This document shows, piece by piece, positions 11,781-23,385 of a stretch of 64,000 nucleotides of DNA. The number at the start of each line of letters is the position of its first letter. Within the stretch, counting starts at the first letter, position 1. This DNA comes from Effrenium voratum (Eukaryota > Sar > Dinophyceae > Suessiales > Symbiodiniaceae), in NCBI GenBank assembly GCA_963377175.1, contig CAUJNA010003503.1, positions 186,001-250,000 of the forward strand. The letters are read 5' to 3'. The notes beneath the pieces are model-generated. The model had not been told where the DNA came from and made no database searches. It saw nothing but the letters and a program-made list of their open reading frames with translations. The position numbers and the translations under genes were made by a program.

Positions 11781-13029
11781 TGTTGTGATTGGTGCCAGGA
11801 TGGCGACCCATTATCAGGAAGACTCTGCAGCCAGGACCCGGCCGTATCAGAGCGGTCATCAAGACTGAGTTCCTGGATGCGTGCCAATGGGCAACCATCA
11901 ATCCCCTTCGATTATCAACATGTTCCATGGCAACATGGGAGGTCTCACAGGAAGCCAGCATGGAAAAGCAGGAAGTTTTCCATATCACTTTGGCAGGTGG
12001 TGGGCCGATGTGAAAGCAGTGGGCACAGCTCGCATGTACCAAGGTTCAGGTGCCATATATTTGGGATGTGACTTGACAGATTTCTTGTGTCAGGGACAAC
12101 TCACAAGTCACACACAGCTAAGCCATGTGAGCGCTTTATGCCTTGGCGTAGGAGACTGACAGCGAGTCGGGCTCGTCCAGGTGGCTTGGTTGCGTTTGTG
12201 TCTTAGATTTTTAATAGACCCACAGCAACGAGATGTCCTGGTTGGCAAATAGCCATGAGCTAACCGGTGAGAAGCACGAGCACAAGGGTTGCTGAGCTCA
12301 GATTGATGGTGGCAAAATACATCAAATCAGGTAGCTTCCAACAACAGGGCTTGTTCAACATTTCATTTGCTCAGCAATCCTGAAACATGAACGTGCACGG
12401 GTCAGACTGAATCCCCAATGAACTTCCGTGGAGAGTGGACTCATTCGAGGCAAGATTATGTGGAGTTGGACAACCTGTCCGCGGGTTCCGAATGTCCGTC
12501 ATCAAAGAGTGAAGCTTTGCGAAGCAAATCGAAGGCCTCCCTTGTGTGCATTTGAGCAGCAAGGGTGATCCGGATGGTTCACCTAAACCTGGTGGTGCTT
12601 TTGCACGCTTCTGCCTGCTCGGCGTTTTTCGTGGGCTCACTGCTCTCCGAATTGGGAGAGCGACTGTCACCAAGGTGGGGTTAACTGGTGCGAATTTCAT
12701 AAACAATCAGACGAACGCATGCGTGGACACATTTTACTGTTTCTTTTTGTGCCCTGCTTGGAATTACTGGAGGCTTATGGCTTGCCAGATGCCCCAATTT
12801 AGTTCCCTGTTTCGTGATTGAAACAATCACACAGCTCTTCCAGTGTGAAGTGCGTACACGCTGGGGCTGCTTGCTGAAACTCCGGCACGCTAGCAATAGT
12901 ATACAAGAATTTAAGAAGCATGTGCCTGTCTTGTGCATCATCCAGGATTCAAAGTGGTCCAAGATGCAGAGGGCAAAAAGCTTCCTGGCGCGGGTTGCAG
13001 ATCACTTCTGAATCTGTCGCTGTGATGAC

Positions 13030-14256
13030 CTGCAGGCTGGCGATGCAGGCCGGGGGCCAACGACAGCTGTTTGATCTTGAATTAAGAAGGATGATTGAGA
13101 GAGTCTCTGGTCAACTTTGGGGGAGCAGTCAGTGCTTTTTAAGTTTTCTGTCAGCTAGCATCATTCTGTTTGCGCAATTTATGAGCCTTGTGCAGCCTTT
13201 GTGAGTGCTCCCCTCAAGCTTGCCAGCAGGTGTTCATCTGAGAACCACCGGAAAACCACCCAAAGTCAGAATTGCCCCTCCCCATTGCGAGGCTCCTCCT
13301 GCCTGCTGCGGGGGCACTCAGAGATTGGTGCGAATAGGTTTTGCCCAACAGCTGAAAGCTAAGGAGTTTGAGCCCAAATAAGGTTTGGGGGTGGCTCGGG
13401 GGAGCTCTGGAGTCAGGTTCGAGCAAGGTTTTTGTTCGGGTGGTCTGGTGCAGGGCAGGTGTAAGGTTCAAGCGCAGGTTCCGGGCAGGTGAAAGGTTGC
13501 AACTTGGCGGGCAAACTCTGAGACCTGCCAGGAAAACTGAGATTCGTCAAGGCCCCGAGCGACGTAGCCATGACATTGAGGCGGCCCAGTGAGTTTTGGA
13601 TTTGTTGGGAGGCTGTGCGCACAAACGAATGAGTGTCAGTCAACAGACCATTCTTGACCACTATCTACTGCTCAGCATGTACTTGAGCCCAAGGACTGAT
13701 GGCAACGGTCATTCCCTGAAATCCCCCTGTGGGTTTGGTTTACCTTCCCTCGCTGCCTCGACCAACATGTCAACAAAGTCACCGTAGGCCCAGTCTCGCA
13801 GGCTGGCAGCATGGTCCTGGCAGCAGTTGCAGGCAGAGAAGGCCGCCATGGATCGTTTGCCCTAAGCGTCTTGTGTCCCAATGCCAAGGTCGGGAAGTGC
13901 GTATTCAAGTCGTTGTTCAACGCAATTCATGATCTGCAGCTCTTGACTGCGACTTATTAACGTGATTGACTTCTGATTTGGAACTGTGATTCGGGTCTCA
14001 TGATTTGCGATTCCGAATTCTTGAGTGCCACTTGTGACTCGCAATTTGTTTCTGATTCGCAACTCACATTGATTTGTGGCTTTTGGCTCACGACTGGTCA
14101 TTCAGTTCTGCTTTTGTGATGCCTGGCTCTCCACTCGTGTTTCATTTCTGGTGAGCCGTGTTTTGCGGTTCCTGGCTCGTCATGAGTGACGTGGCTGTGG
14201 TTGATTTGTGAAGAAGACTCCAGGCACTTGACTCGAAGTCAAAGTCTTAAACACAG
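13030..14256. other. Weakly coding and low-complexity stretch
   Basis: A frame near 13028-13130 (RLAMQAGGQRQLFDLELRRM) looks like a possible exon without defined edges. From 13338 to 13540 lies an old copy of the minisatellite family, starting CCCAACAGCTGAAAGCTAAG. From 13920 to 14200 the sequence is a degenerate GATTCGCAACT/TGATTTGTGG repeat. Confidence 0.4.
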
Positions 14257-14560
14257 ATGTTTGCATTCCTGGTGGCAATTTCCGCGGCAACTTCCCAACC
14301 TTTGACATCCGGAAGTCTGCATTCGCTCTCAGGCCCAAGCCTCATCTCCTGGCGCGTGGGAGAAGGGGCAGTGCCGGGGTATTTGGACGTGGCTGTGGCA
14401 GAGGCCCCAGCCTTTGGCATTGCGACCAGTCACTTCGAAAGGTCATACTTGGTCTTGGTATCCCACTTGGAGCTGGTGAATGCCATCGAAATCAAGACGA
14501 TCCCATTCTGGAAGTGGACTCTCATCCACCGTTCTTGGCGGCAACAGCTGAGACCGCGTT
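14257..14560 (+). CDS. Possible exon of unknown protein
   Basis: Open frame with a hydrophobic start (MFAFLVAISAATSQ) followed by mixed-composition sequence including GYLDVAVAEAPAFGIATSHF and LVSHLELVNAIEIKTIPFW. It looks more protein-like than its surroundings, and the ATG at 14257 is a plausible start. The 3' edge is not defined; the frame runs on towards a T22 tract at 14760. No family is recognised. It is low confidence because the region is repeat-rich. Confidence 0.25.
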
Positions 14561-14781
14561 TCTTTTTTTGCTTTGCCCAGGGCTCCCCATGTTCTATTTG
14601 TTCCTCCTACGAACCCCGAACTGGGTCGGATAGGACGAGTCGACGGGTGAGGCCAGCATGCGGCTCTGCGAGAGCGCGGCCTTCGAAGCCCCAGAGGACG
14701 TGCAGCTGCGGCGGCCCACCGGCAGGGGATCCCATCTCATCGCAAACAGGCGGCAAGTCGTTTTTTTTTTTTTTTTTTTTC

Positions 14782-15780
14782 CCCAACAGCTGAAAGCTTT
14801 GGGGTCTCAGCCCAGATAGGCTCCGGGGTGGTTCGGGGCGACCCTGAGCTAAGGTTCCACCAGGGTTCCACCAGGGGTTCCACCAGGGTTCCACCAGGGT
14901 TCCACCAGGGTTCCACCAGGGTTTTACCAGGGTTCCACCAGGGTTTCACCAGGGTTGCACCAGGGTTCCACCAGGGTTCCACCAGGGTTCCACCAGGGTT
15001 CCACCAGGTTCTGCAAGGGCGGGGTGGTCTGGGGTGGTTTGAGGTAAGGTTCCACGAGGGTTCCACCAGGGTTCCACCAATTTCTTCGAGGGCTGCGGGT
15101 TTGAGGAAGGTTTCACGAGGGTTCCGCCAGGGTTCCACCAGGGTTCCAGGCTGCATGGGTGGTTTGAGGTAAGGTTCCACGAGGGTTCCACCAGGGTTCC
15201 AGCAATTTCTTCGAGGGCTGGGGTGGTCTGGTTTGAGGAAGGTTCCACGAGGGTTCCACCAGATTTCCACCAGAATTCTGCCAGGGTTTCACCAGGTTCT
15301 GCGAGGGCTGCAGGGTGGTCCGAGGTGGTTTGAGGTAAGGTTCCACGAGGGTTCCGCCAGGTTTCCACCAGGGTTCCACCAGCCCGTCGTGCTCCGGACG
15401 AGGGTTCCACCAGCGTTCCACCAAGTTCTTCGAGGGTGCGGCGTGGTCCGGGGAAGGTTCCACGAGGGTTCCACCAGGGTTTCACCAGGGTTCCACCAGC
15501 GGTCCGGGCTGGTTTGAGGTAATGTTCCATGAGAATTCCACCAGAATTCCACCAGGTTTGGCAACGTAAGGTTCCATTCCAGCACAGTTCTAGCAGGGTC
15601 CCACGAGGTTCTGCGAGGGCTGCGGGGTGGTCCGGGGTAAGGTTGTATGAGGGTTTCAGGGTTCCACAAGATTCTGTGAGGGTTGTGGGCCCTGAGGTTT
15701 CACAGGGTTCCACAAAGCTCTGCAAGGATTCCACACGGGTTCCACAAGGCTCCACAATGCTCCACCAAGGGTGTGTCGTG
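14782..15780. repeat. 11-bp minisatellite GGTTCCACCAG with higher-order units
   Basis: The unit GGTTCCACCAG is repeated head to tail, perfect near 14850-15010. It is then interspersed with longer units containing TTCTGCGAGGGCTGCGGGGTGG and TGAGGTAAGGTTCCACGAGG. Because 11 is not a multiple of 3, the same 11-residue pattern (WWNPGGTLVEP on the minus strand) appears in every frame and makes long spurious open frames. The array begins with CCCAACAGCTGAAAGCTTTG, the same lead-in found at 13338 and 16834. Confidence 0.88.
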
Positions 15781-16124
15781 CGCCCGTCGTCTGAAAAGCC
15801 ATCGGATCAAGATCGCTTTGCTCATGGGCGGAACACTAAGCAAAACCGAAATCAATGGTTTTTAGCACACTTTCACTGTTTTGTGACTTGCTCACTTGCT
15901 CAGGCACATGTTGGCTTTGTGGCAAATCAGATCACGTCGCTGCGGAACTCACGGTGCAGCAGAGTAAATGCTTGGCATTGCTGCTTGGTGGGCTTTGGGT
16001 TCCAAGAATTCCACGAGGCTGCGAGGGCTGGTCAAACGCCAAATTCTGCAAAAGCTATGGGGCAGCCCTGAGGAAAGGTTCCAGCAAAGTTTCACGCTGA
16101 GCTCCACGAAAGTTGCGTGAGAAC

Positions 16125-16735
16125 GGTTTGCGAGGTTCACCGGGCCTAGGTCGGGGCCCGATTGCACTGTCGGGGCCTTTGGGCCCGATGGGCCCCGATT
16201 GCGCCATCGCGCCCCGATCGGGGCCCGACTCAGTCGGGCCCCGTCAAGCTGGCATCGCCTAGTTTTGCTATAGATGCAGTTGCAATCCGCATACTAAGGA
16301 AAACCGGCGTTGAGCTATAATATGGGTGGCTGGGGTTGCACCACGGGACGATCGGGGCCCGATTGCACCGTCGGGCCCCCGATCGGGCCCCGATTGCACC
16401 GTCGGGCCCCGATCGGGCCCCGATTGCACCGTCGGGCCCCGTCAATTGCACCAAGCTGGCATCGCCTAGTTTTGCTATAGATACAGTTGCCTTCCGCATG
16501 CCAAGGGTCACCGGCGTTGAGCTATAGTATGGGTGGCTGGGTTTGCACCACGGGACGTCGGGGCCCGATTGCACCGTCGGGCCCCGATCGGGCCCCGATT
16601 GCACCGTCGGGCCCCGATCGGGCCCCGATTGCACCGTCGGGCCCCGATCGGGCCCCGATTGCGCTGTCGGGCCCCGATCGGGCCCCGATTGCGCCGTCGG
16701 GCCCCGATCAGGGCGAGATTGCGCTGTCACTCGTA
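16125..16735. repeat. Palindromic GGGCCCCGATC satellite with duplicated spacer
   Basis: A 30-bp unit, GGGCCCCGATTGCACCGTC followed by GGGCCCCGATC, is repeated about eight times. Its core CGGGGCCCGATCGGGCCCCG is self-complementary. Two arrays are separated by a duplicated unique spacer (about 16230-16355 and 16447-16555) that shares CTGGCATCGCCTAGTTTTGC and GGCGTTGAGCTATA. The GPD.AIGAR open frames are repeat products. Confidence 0.85.
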
Positions 16736-16833
16736 GCTTTGCTTTACAAGGCGGCATCCTCAGCAACACCGGCGGTAAGGATGGTCCCGGGGCGTTCCGC
16801 GAGGATTCTGGGAGTTGTTTGTTCTCTTTCTCC

Positions 16834-16885
16834 CCAACAGCTGAAGGGTTCCACCAGGGTTCCACCAGGGTTTCACATGCTGTTA
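16834..16885. repeat. Third copy of minisatellite lead-in
   Basis: CCCAACAGCTGAAGGGTTCCACC followed by two and a half GGTTCCACCAG units. A truncated copy of the family at 14782. Confidence 0.75.
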
Positions 16886-16943
16886 GGGATATCACCTGAG
16901 CTTATTTTTTAATCGAAGAGGAGGGTCCTTGAATGAAGATTCT

Positions 16944-17085
16944 TTGAGACATTCTGGAGAGGAAAGGGTGGAAGAGCACAATCCGCTGAGAAGCCTTGCG
17001 TCTTCGGTGGCCCTGTTGCTTTGGTGCGTTGCATTGTTGAACTTCATCGAGTGGTTGAGGCTGCGACAAGGCCTAGGCAGAACGC
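16944..17085 (+). CDS. Possible exon with one membrane helix
   Basis: Frame reading EERVEEHNPLRSLASSVALL then LWCVALLNFIEWLRLRQGLG: a charged stretch, then a hydrophobic helix of about 20 residues, then a basic turn. It looks like part of a membrane protein, and the LNFIEWLRL pattern recalls ion-channel helices, but this is only an impression. Splice edges are not fixed. The following 60 bp are CT/CCCT simple repeats. Confidence 0.25.
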
Positions 17086-17145
17086 CACCAGTTCACGGTA
17101 TTGATCCATGCCAACCAAGTGGGCAGTGTCTTTTTGTGTATGCGT

Positions 17146-17203
17146 CTCTCTCTCTCTCTCTCTCTCTCCCTCCCTCCCTCCCTCCCTCCCTCCCTCCCTC
17201 CCC
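17146..17203. repeat. (CT)n-(CCCT)n microsatellite
   Basis: TCTCTCTCT followed by about eight CCCT units, then CCCCATCCC. Simple sequence. Confidence 0.9.
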
Positions 17204-18116
17204 ATCCCTTTGTGTTTGTGTGTGCACTCCACTATTTGCATGGCGTTGAAGGCCCTAGCTACGACGGCCAGACGCCACTGCCCAGAGCTCAGTTTTCAGG
17301 GCCTTTTATGCTAAGTATGGTGAGTATCGCAATCCGCACATAACAAAGGTTGAGTTGTTTGCCTTTGCGCCAAGTTCTATCTTGATGTGTTGATTGTGAA
17401 GTGCAAAATCAAAGTCAAGGATGTTTTATCGGACATGTCTGGATTCATAGGCACCTGGACCATGTGTTTGGAATGGTTTCTGGTTTTCCATTGCTTTCTC
17501 TTTGTAGTGAATCTGAGCATGACTGCACGATCCGCAAGTAACTAGGTTCTTGTGAGTCGTTATCAGACGGTCTTACCACCTGTTAAAACATGCAAGGAGC
17601 GCCGTTGAAGTATCCTCATCTAGTTTTGCCTTCGAAGGGTTTTCGACCTCGCAGGCGAAAGGTGCCAATAGGCCAGCTTAGTCCTCGGCACGGAGCCCAG
17701 TGGGCTTTTTGGGATGCAGCTGTCAGTACATGAGATGCTTCTAGTGTTGGGGCGGGGGATATGGGGTACACTTCCTGTGACCTGTGCATGGGCTTCGCTA
17801 CGAGCATGCATGCAGACTTGTGGGATATATAATATACGATATGCACAGCTTACTTGCTGCTTCATCAACTTCGCAGTCAGCTGCCCACGAAGGCTAAGCG
17901 ACCTCTTGCAAGCCAACGAGGCTCGACCGCTCAAAGCACGGTAGGCTTGTGGCCACCTAGCACGCAGCCCGAGTCGCTGAATGCATTTGTGTATATGCGG
18001 GGCGGGTGATTGAGTGCGCGGAGGATGATGAGCCTTTGGACTCCGAAGGCAAGGGCCTGGAGAGAAGTGATCCCCGAGAGCCGCTGAGCCACTTGCCACG
18101 TCTTTGCGGCGTACAG

Positions 18117-18251
18117 GCGTGGCGGAGCCCTTCCTGATTCCAGAAGACTGGATGCTGCAGGGTGAAACCACCACCTGGAGTGAGCTGAATCTTGTGGAGG
18201 ATGGCCGCTTCTTGGCCGAGAGAGTCCATGTGCCCGAAAATTGTTTCATGT
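18117..18251 (+). CDS. Orphan exon, unknown protein
   Basis: After GTACAG the frame reads VAEPFLIPEDWMLQGETTTW then SELNLVEDGRFLAERVHVPE. It is rich in charged and aromatic residues and ends near a GT at about 18251. A second protein-like frame (EEEDGQLHFLELERAHGN) lies at about 18765-18835 and could be a later exon of the same gene. No family is recognised. Between them are CT tracts (18430-18475). Confidence 0.32.
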
Positions 18252-19348
18252 GTGTCGAGGGGGGGAACTGAAAACCAACGTCTGTCAAAGGGCGGACCCA
18301 ATTTCCAGACGTACCCGAACACCGCCATATGGTGATTGGTGGCATGGGGCTCTTGTATTCTGAGCTGAGGCTTCACGCTTGCCCGGCGCTTGGTTGCAGC
18401 CGGTGCAGAGCCAGAGTTCACCTTTCAACCTCTCTCTCTTTCTCGCTCTCTTTCTTTCTCTCCCCCTTTGGCAGCCAAGAGCCAAGAGCAGGTGGCAGTG
18501 GCCCAAATTAGATAACCACAAAGCCCCACTCCCTTTGCTGCAGTTTGGTTCGCCATTTTGCCTCAGGCCCTTCTGGCTGCCACAGAAGCTGTGGATCTTT
18601 GCTTGCTGGACGGGCCATGAGAATGCGAGGCATGTCTTAGAAGCATGTCGGAAGGGCAAGCTGGGTCCCTGTGTGTGTCTCTCTCGGTGTGATTCTGTTG
18701 TATGTGGTTTTCCTCCACTCAGCGCGGAAAGAAACCCCAAGTTTTGTGGTCCTTGGGCCCCGACTTGCGAGGAGGAGGATGGCCAACTGCACTTCCTCGA
18801 GCTCGAGCGAGCCCACGGCAACGTGCGGGGCCGCGATGGGAGTCGGGAGGGCGTGTTGAGTCAGGCCAAGGACGTGGACTGATTTGATCCACCATGCAAC
18901 TTATAGAGGCCCAGATGTTTCGTTAAGCTGGACAAAGACCTCCAGCCTGCCCTCCACATCCTGTTTGCTGCGCCACTGTTCGGGGGAGGGGGGTGCCTCC
19001 AACCTTTTCCTCCACCATTGTCGTCCACCCTTGTTGCTTTGTTCCCTCTTTTTCCGTGGATGCTCCTTCAAAGTCCACCGCCAACAGCGTGCAAGTCAAT
19101 TGTTTCACGCAAGTCAGAAGCACAGTCTTGACTTTTTCATGGGCGTGAGAAACCTTTTCAACCTGTTCGCTGACGGTCGGATATTGTCTCAAATCAACCC
19201 TTTCACAGGTCCTGTTCGCTGACGGTCAGATATCTTCTCAAATCAGGAAGCCTGCATCGGCAACCTGCAGGTTCAATAGAAGATAGCGCATGAAGGGTGT
19301 TTTGCGCCATCATGGTGTCAACATGTGCAACCACTTTATTCTTTGAAG

Positions 19349-19721
19349 TGTATCCTAGGACTTCAAACCAAGATGCAAGAAATTTCTAGCACGTATGTTG
19401 CTGGTGCTCAGCAGGGAATGAGGGAACGACGCCCCATGAACCATTTGTTGTGGTTTCCTTTCAGGGAATCTCATTCCCTACTGAGCACCAGCAAGTTATG
19501 TCCAGCAAGCCGCTCGCAAGGACATGGATTCCCAGCTCTGGGCTGGCATTCTGAGCATAGGTGTCCTTTCTGGTTGTTTTGCTTAAAAAATAGAAGGCCG
19601 TGGTTTACCTGGTGGTTCAATCATCTGCCAGGGCCATCGATTTTCCAAAGAGGACACCTATGATTCCGAGGCTCTGGCCAAGATGGGGCGCTTCGAGGAG
19701 GCGGAGGAAGCCTATCTCCGG
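19349..19721 (+). CDS. Helical-repeat (TPR-like) protein, three exons
   Basis: Exons are 19349-19392 (CILGLQTKMQEISST), 19496-19560 (YVQQAARKDMDSQLWAGILS) and 19651-19721 (EDTYDSEALAKMGRFEEAEE, then AYLR). Frames join at both junctions. The donors are GT at 19393, GT at 19561 and GC at 19722. The last exon has the A..L...GRFEEAE.AY pattern of alpha-solenoid repeats. It resembles the C-terminal repeats of intraflagellar-transport IFT-A proteins such as IFT122, but it is too short for a firm name. The first intron is only 103 bp and consists almost wholly of an inverted-repeat element (separate entry). Exons before and after were not found. Confidence 0.5.
19398..19494. mobile_element. TIR element family B forming an intron (introner-like)
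   Basis: Left end TTGCTGGTGCTCAGCAGGGA continues to a 25-bp arm. The right end is its reverse complement with one mismatch. The centre is imperfectly palindromic around TTGTGGTTTCC. The intron boundaries (19393 GT, 19495 AG) lie 1-5 bp outside the arms. TATG flanks both sides (19394-19397 and 19497-19500), which looks like a target duplication that supplied the donor. A related copy is at 25514-25627. Confidence 0.72.
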
Positions 19722-21679
19722 GCGCCGCCTGGCAGCAACTCGAGCGCCTGGCAGCCACGTGGTTTCCGGATCCAAAGATGCGTTAGGCCAAGCCGAATCA
19801 ATATTGATTCACAGAAAATTTCCCAAGATTCACAGGCCAAGAACACAGGTGAATGTTTTTTTTCTTGCCTGTGAATCGTCTTTTTGAGCTTAAAAGCGCC
19901 CTCGCTTGTGCTGGGCGATATCTTTTCACCTGCTTGGCATTGCCTTTAGACTGTCAGTTCCGAATGAAGTCGTTGGACTGTCAGGCTGGACGCCGTGCGG
20001 CGGAGCGCAATCTACAAGGTGGCTCCGTTGGCTCTACGGCTCGTGTGACCATTCCGTGAATGAGTCGAGCACTTGCCAAATAGATCAATAAAAATGACTG
20101 AGCAGTTGTGAAAGAGAGTTTGAACGTTGCTGGGCTCCAGCTGTACAGCATTCGAGCTTGGGCTTGTGTTGAATTTGCAGATGTGCTGAAGCCGGAGATG
20201 GAGAAGCTTCCCTCACCTGAAGGGCAAAATCAGATGAAATCGGCCGGTTGGCCAGGTGCTGTTCCCCACGGAGCGCGGCCACATTCAAGGTGCGCTTCAC
20301 ATATGGGTGTGACTCCAAATTAAGCAGGAGGGGCAAACCGCTGGTTTTGGTCCATGTTTCCACTTACCAGGATTCCATTTTGGTGCAGTTTTTTTGAGCC
20401 ACAGCCATATCGGAAGTTGTGGGATCTCCAGAATGTGGACCCTCGAGGTCCCGGGACCCTTTTCCGTAAGCAACGTCGGGTAACGTGCGCAAGGGACTCC
20501 ACCTTTTGAATGGCGACGCATGCACAGATCGTGGGTTCCAAGAGCCCCTCTGAAATATTTGTGTTTGTTTTTCCGCGCAACAACCCACTCATTGCTTGTG
20601 AAGTGGCTTGCTCAGCAGTCCAACCTGGTTGGGGCGCATATGTAGCGCGGATTGACAAGTCTTTGGTGCATCGATGACGCGTGCCATTTGCAGTTGGGAT
20701 GCTTGCCTTTCATTCTGCTCCCCACCAGTTAATGCGCAATAGCCGGGCTTCTGAATTTGGATTTCCGGTTGCCTTCAGTCTCTTTGCAGATCATTTGCAC
20801 CTGACTCTGTTGACCACACATTCCATCTCCATAATTTTCACCCTGACATTTGGCGGGCTGGGAACGCTAAGCAAGCCAGCCCTCTCTGTCTCACAATAGG
20901 AACTTGCCCGGCTGCCCTCTTGCTGGTTTCTGAAGAGAAGCCGGCTTGAAACTGACCATTTGTCTGTGCCGATTTTGATCATCGTGAAACGTTGTGACAT
21001 ATCTCTTGAGTAGCTTTGAAGAAAGTTAAGCCAGAATAGAGACCCAAATTCAATTGTGGTGGCGTAGGCAGTCTGCTTGGTAGGGAGGGTTCTGCTTGGT
21101 AGGGAGGGTTCACATAGGCGTGCAAGAACCCACAGATGCTTGACGTGATCAACTAATTTGCGCGTACGAGCTTAGCTTTGGGGGTTGCTATGTGCTAGCA
21201 AATCACACAGTTTCCATTTGTAAAGGAGTTCGGCCATGTACTCTCAGCTCAGCCCGCAAGCGCTCGGCGCCTAGAAGGCGCCGATCTCCTTTGTAGCATA
21301 TTGATGTTTGGCTGGTGTCGGCGCATGTGACAGGAGAGGCCCTATCAAGAAACAAACCTGAACCACTGTTCTGAAGCGCGGAGAAGGCCTTGTCTTGACA
21401 GGAGCCTACAGTCGAGAAGCTGGTCAGGGCGAGAATCCCTTGCAGGGCATGTCAGAAGAGGAGGCCTGGGCAGATTGACTTGCCTCGCCTCAGCACCCTT
21501 CAGGAAAGTATCCCCCAACTTGCCTGCCTTGCCTTGTCTTCTGTTTAGGGGCGTGGTTTCAGAGTGCCCTGGCCCGGGTGCCAATTGCTGTAACCCAAAC
21601 CTTTCGGCAATGCCTGTCTTGCAAATTGCAACCACCTGCCTCACCACGGGCAATTGAGAGATGCGAACATGTTCCTCAG
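19722..21679. other. No gene resolved
   Basis: A possible exon near 20177-20260 reads DVLKPEMEKLPSPEGQNQMK after TTTGCAG, but nothing joins to it. A short perfect tandem TCTGCTTGGTAGGGAGGGT lies at 21070-21110. No RNA gene was seen. Confidence 0.35.
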
Positions 21680-21742
21680 GTGGCGGAGAGAAGGAGCCAG
21701 CTGGTGGGTCTGCACTTGAACCTTTCGCTTTGTGCCAGCAAG
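21680..21742 (+). CDS. TPR exon of a co-chaperone-like protein
   Basis: The exon is bounded by CTCAG and a GC donor (21743). It encodes 21 residues beginning VAERRSQLVGLHLNLSLCAS. The LHLNLSLC pattern is the second helix of a TPR repeat as found in FKBP/CYP40-type TPR domains ('LHLNLALC.LK'). Adjacent exons of the same domain were not found; TPR exons at 32662-33018 are too far away to link with confidence. Confidence 0.45.
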
Positions 21743-23261
21743 GCGAGACACGTGACACTTTGGCATTGTGTCAGGCATGAGGAAACTCTGCCAATGGTGT
21801 ATTCACCGTTTCTGAAAAAAGTCTTTGTGAAGTTTGCAGCTTTCTGCATAGAACGATTGGACCCGCTCCATTTTGGAAGGGGCGAGTTCGGGCCATCCAG
21901 TTGCGAGCGAGGCTGGACATCATGCCATGGCTCGTCGCCACGTGCTAGCCTCAGGAGCCCGTCCCTTTTGGAGCTTGGGTGAACATAGATGGATGTGGTT
22001 GGTTCTAATCGTTCACAGTCCCTTTATTAAAAAGAAGAATTCCTGGGTTTGGAAGCCCAAATGCATCACTATGCTGGTTAGCCTTTGGACCGGAATTGAA
22101 GCAACCACCCGGTATTCAGAGCGCAATGCACGTTGACTGCAACACAAACGGCTGCTTCTTGCGCGTACCCTCCCCCGCCACAAATGGCTTGCGTTTCCGC
22201 ACCTGCCAAAACAAGATGGCCCAACTTAGGAAGTAACCCTATTGCAGGTGCGAAGCCTGGATGTCTTGCGGCTTGCCATGTCTTTTGGTTTCGCGCCACT
22301 TGTCCCAAGAGCTGCCGAAAGAACAGGGTCCAGAAGCTCTGCAGATCTCGCGGCTGAGGCTGACACGGCATTGGGCACCTGCCTCAGTCGGAGAGGCAGC
22401 TGGGGGCATCCCTTGAGACGTGAAACCAGATGCAGAGGTCGGTTTGTTGCTGGCTTCAATGATTTTGGGTTCAACTATGCAATGAGCATCAACCATGCGA
22501 ATCTCCGCTGTGCCCTTCTGTTTGACGCGAACGGCTTCCCTTGGCACGTGCTAATTATGTGGCAGCTTTCGGCTTGAGCTGAGGTGAGGAAGTACTAAAA
22601 GTATCCAACCCATCCAATAAACCCTCGCATGCAACATGATGAGCGCGCCATAAAAACAAGAACAAACATTTGACTTGGAGTACGGTTACAATCAGTTGCT
22701 AGTCTACTGTTGGTTGGTCGGGCAATTTATATAGGGAGGACATAGGGAGGACATAGGGGGGGGCAAGCCAAATGTTCCACCCACAACAAGCAAGGGGACA
22801 GCCCAATGTCCCCATGTCCTTTCCCAGAAACAAGTAAGTGTGTCCCGTGAAGAGCTTCGGCCATGGAACACAACATTGACAAGCATCGACATCGACCTGC
22901 CCCAAGACAGTGCGCAAGAGTGGCACATCACAACCTTACCTTCACAGGCGTGTGTGAGTCAAAATGATTAAGGGGCCTATCGTGCTTCCAATCTGTTTGG
23001 ACCATCCAAAAGGAGTCCTTAGTTTTGAGCCACTGTCTGCAGCGAGCAATGGCGTTTGACTTTGATGACATGGAGGCTGAGAGCCACGCGCGAGCACAGT
23101 GGCTTTGCTCCATTGCTTTGTTTCTCCGGCGAACACTGCAACAGCTCCAGCCGTGTGTTACAAGCTTCGGGCCACACGAACCCCTTTGATTTGGTTCCAA
23201 GCACTTTTCGCTTTCAAACTTTGGGCTCGTTGGGTTCCTTTTCCTTGTGACGAATGAGAGG

Positions 23262-23385
23262 GCGCTCTCGTCAGGCCGAGGCGGAGGCGCGCCTGGCGGA
23301 GGGCGACGACTCGGCGCGGCTGCTGCTGGGGGCGCCGGATCCGCCGGCGCCGTGGCGCGGCGGGCGCCTCGGGCAGTTCAGTTTC
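23262..23385 (+). CDS. Possible GC-rich exon, unknown protein
   Basis: Frame reading RSRQAEAEARLAEGDDSARL then LLGAPDPPAPWRGGRLGQF. Locally very GC-rich, with strong G/C at third positions, as in the SET-domain and Pro/Met-rich exons of this window. Edges are uncertain: there are several GC donor candidates. No family is recognised. Confidence 0.3.

Larger units (their letters stand above)
10633..13000. other. Mostly unassigned; possible small exons
   Basis: The missing 3' exons of the transporter gene should lie here but were not recognised. A frame reading AELRHLLGQQVQF near 10750 is a weak candidate. A hydrophobic frame near 12565-12665 (HLNLVVLLHASACSAFFVG) looks like a membrane helix, but without reliable splice sites. 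Confidence 0.35.

Noticed and set aside
14737..15755. Long minus-strand open frames of repeated WNPGGTLVEP
   Set aside because: Entirely explained by the 11-bp minisatellite, which is open in all frames; no unique protein sequence or splice context.
18549..18566. GCCATTTTGCCTCAGG resembling DinoSL
   Set aside because: Only a short imperfect match without the CCGTA part; expected by chance.
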